From positions 402,001-466,000 of the forward strand of contig NC_012526.1 of assembly GCF_000020685.1 (NCBI RefSeq): a stretch of 64,000 nucleotides of DNA. Reading direction: 5' to 3'. The notes beneath the pieces are model-generated. The model was given only the letters and a program-made list of their open reading frames with translations, did not search any database and was not told where the DNA came from. This DNA is from Deinococcus deserti VCD115. GTDB taxonomy: Bacteria; Deinococcota; Deinococci; Deinococcales; Deinococcaceae. Of the stretch, positions 61,372 to 64,000 are shown one piece after another. Positions within the stretch are counted from its first letter, which is position 1, and every line of letters starts with the position of its first letter. Both the position numbers and the translations under genes were made by a program.

Positions 61372-61953
61372 TCAGAACGAGGCGCCGAAGTTCTGTACCC
61401 AGTAATGACCATAGCTGCCGCCTTGAACGTGGCTGACGCCCAGTTCCCGGAAGGCCGGGTTCATGATGTTGCGGCAGTGGCCCGGGCTGCTCAGCCAGCC
61501 GCTGACGACTTCCTCCGGGGTGGCCTGCCCAGCGGCAATGTTTTCCCCGATGGTGCTCCAGCGGTACCCTGTTGCGTTGATACGGTCGGCCATGGTCCGG
61601 CCGTCCAGGCTAGTATGGCTGAAGTAGTTGCGGGCGGCCATATCGCTGGCGTGCCCCTGAGCCGCCTGATTCAGCTGTGCATTGGCGCTCAGCGCCGGCG
61701 CCGCAGCGTGGCTGGTCGTGCCGCAGGTGCGGGGCTGGCTGCGTGCAGCGTTGGACAGGCTCAGGACACGGTCCGTGAATGCGCCGCCAGCAGGAGGTGT
61801 TTGTGGTGGTGTCGGAGCGACCGGTGCAGGGACAGCAGGTGCGGGAGAAGCAACAGGGGACGCAACTGGTGTATTGGCACTACAGGCCGTGAGGGCCAGC
61901 AGCAGTGTGGGGAAAGCGAAAAGTCGGCGGGAGCCTGTGGCCATAGGGATCAT
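61372..61953 (-). CDS. CAP (SCP/PR1) domain lipoprotein
   Basis: 193 residues. Lipoprotein signal LLALTAC (Cys near 24), a Pro/Ala-rich linker (30-58), then one CAP domain (about 60-193) with NAARSQPRTCG, NYFSHTSLDG, IGENIAAGQATPEEVVSGWLSSPGHCRNIM and YWVQNFG. The core motif is nearly the same as in the PKD-CAP protein at 51.6 kb, so the two are paralogues, one anchored and one apparently released. The start may be the fourth residue (ATG 61944). Function unknown. Confidence 0.88.
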   Translation of the reverse strand: MIPMATGSRRLFAFPTLLLALTACSANTPVASPVASPAPAVPAPVAPTPPQTPPAGGAFTDRVLSLSNAARSQPRTCGTTSHAAAPALSANAQLNQAAQGHASDMAARNYFSHTSLDGRTMADRINATGYRWSTIGENIAAGQATPEEVVSGWLSSPGHCRNIMNPAFRELGVSHVQGGSYGHYWVQNFGASF

Positions 61954-62080
61954 TACAGCGCATCAGTCCTCAGCCAGACATGAACGCATGGCTCTCATTT
62001 CTCATAACCTGACAAAGTGGCCCCAGGGCGTGATGTACGTCTGAAATGCGAAATTTCAGACATGAAGATATTTTCACCGT

Positions 62081-62833
62081 TCACATCCGGCAGATGGCCG
62101 GTGCGGCGTCTGAGTTCCAGTGCAGAACGCTGAACCATACAGGCAGGGTGCCTTCCAGGTGCACGGCGTCCCCCGTGGGCGCCGACGTGGTGACCTGGCC
62201 TCCGCCCAGGTGAGCTGCAGCTTCCAGAAGGGCAGGACCGGCTTCCGGGGTCAGGGCTCCCCAGAGATGTGTGGCGCCTCCCACGGCTGTGGCCCGCCAC
62301 AAGAGGGCCCCGGCAGGCTCGCCGTCCTGATACGCCTGCAGCAGCACAAAGTCCCGGTTGCCTTCCAGGACCCGGCCCAGGTGATGCGCCAGATCCGCAC
62401 CCCATTCCGGTGTGCCGCGCGCCGTGGCCAGAATGTGAGCCCAACCAGCCACGTGCAATCGGCTGACCTGCTCGACCACCACTCCGGATTCAGGCTGCCC
62501 GTTCAGGGCGACCGTACCGACGTGCAGGCTGATGGCCAGCCGGGCATGATCAACAGGCTGGGAGGTGGCCAGCAGCACAGGCAGGCTGTGGGCCGCATGC
62601 CAGGCGGACACGTTTTCGAGGATGCCGCTCGGCTGGTGTATGGCCTGCTGATCGTTCTCCGGCAGGGCAGCAGCCTTCAGGTCTGGCAAATACAGATCTG
62701 GCAGATAGGTGGCGTTCAGCCCCAGGACATTCGTGCCTGGCGTGAGCAGAGTCACGGCGCCGCCTTCCTGGCGCTGCACCGCTGACAACGGAGAGAAGAA
62801 GTCCAGCAGCTCGGACAGGGCGGCATTCAGCAT
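62081..62833 (-). CDS. Conserved protein of unknown function
   Basis: About 250 residues from ATG 62833 (MLNAALSELLDFFSPL); the open frame to 62923 crosses a terminator and is rejected. No TM helix. The C-terminal half (FVLLQAYQDGEPAGALLWRATAVGGATHLWGALTPE.., ALLEAAAHLGG) resembles the beta-strand and helix pattern of GNAT acetyltransferases, but the acetyl-CoA loop is not clear. I would treat it as an acetyltransferase-like hypothetical. Confidence 0.6.
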   Translation of the reverse strand: MLNAALSELLDFFSPLSAVQRQEGGAVTLLTPGTNVLGLNATYLPDLYLPDLKAAALPENDQQAIHQPSGILENVSAWHAAHSLPVLLATSQPVDHARLAISLHVGTVALNGQPESGVVVEQVSRLHVAGWAHILATARGTPEWGADLAHHLGRVLEGNRDFVLLQAYQDGEPAGALLWRATAVGGATHLWGALTPEAGPALLEAAAHLGGGQVTTSAPTGDAVHLEGTLPVWFSVLHWNSDAAPAICRM

Positions 62834-62858
62834 AAGGTTCACGCTACCCGGAAAAGAC

Positions 62859-62889
62859 CAGGAGGCAGGCCGATACAGCCTGCCTCCTG
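62859..62889 (-). terminator. Terminator of the AAA+ gene
   Basis: A 12-bp perfect stem CAGGAGGCAGGC (62859-62870) with GCCTGCCTCCTG (62878-62889) and a 7-nt loop. On the - strand it is followed by GTCTTTTCC. Confidence 0.88.
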
Positions 62890-62903
62890 CAATGGTGAAG
62901 CGC

Positions 62904-64000
<1,097 letters not shown>

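Overview
This 64 kb window is a GC-rich bacterial chromosome segment that I assign to the genus Deinococcus (Deinococcus-Thermus). The reasons are the protein repertoire (DUF3084 coiled-coil protein beside an LptB-like ATPase, CAP/SCP-domain secreted proteins, a subtilase lipoprotein, TPR-fused signalling proteins, an M42 peptidase) and the many leaderless genes in which a TANNNT -10 box lies 5-9 nt before the start codon. I see no tRNA, rRNA, CRISPR array, prophage or intact insertion sequence. It reads as ordinary core and accessory chromosome rather than a mobile island.

Layout. 1-13 kb: an apparent remnant of an MFS transporter; a GntR(YtrA)-ATPase-permease operon; rsgA with a tiny overlapping upstream ORF; aldo/keto reductase; M42 peptidase; a TPR histidine kinase; an MFS transporter; a secreted trypsin-like protease; a bicupin lipoprotein; an SGNH hydrolase. 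13-20 kb: xylB with an overlapping 38-codon ORF, a 1194-residue GAF/PAS/GGDEF/HD-GYP protein, then about 750 bp without a recognisable gene. 20-31 kb: a glycine-zipper protein, a DEAD-box helicase, hisD with a small monooxygenase, deoB with a DUF3108-like gene, lptB-DUF3084, a sugar-type solute-binding protein, and a subtilase lipoprotein with five tandem AVGLWGNG units. 31-45 kb: a TPR-GGDEF-EAL protein, a Ktr/Trk potassium uptake pair, an RNA methyltransferase, a Gfo/Idh/MocA oxidoreductase, comEA-comEC, and the rpmH-rnpA-yidD-yidC cluster. 45-64 kb: a C39-like TPR protein, branched-chain 2-oxoacid dehydrogenase E1 beta and alpha, a DUF4384 protein, an exported molybdopterin-binding-fold protein overlapping a histidine kinase, two CAP-domain proteins, an ECF sigma factor, a FUN14 protein, a LacI regulator, a copper/cytochrome oxidase assembly cluster (PCuAC-SCO-CtaG), xpt, a biotin-dependent acyl-CoA carboxylase beta subunit, msrB, and the 3' part of a Mg-chelatase-like AAA+ gene.

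How it fits together. Many genes sit in tight units with 4-bp ATGA or GTGA overlaps, which suggests translational coupling (GntR operon, E1 alpha/beta, rnpA-yidD-yidC, sco-ctaG, the sensor pair at 50.3 kb). The most notable regulatory signal is a pair of identical-consensus palindromes (CNAACGNNCGTTNG). One overlaps the probable promoter of the branched-chain 2-oxoacid dehydrogenase operon and the other abuts the -10 of the acyl-CoA carboxylase gene. This fits a TetR-type acyl-CoA-responsive repressor linking the first and later steps of branched-chain amino acid or odd-chain acyl catabolism. No dedicated, obviously new multi-gene defence or biosynthetic system was found.
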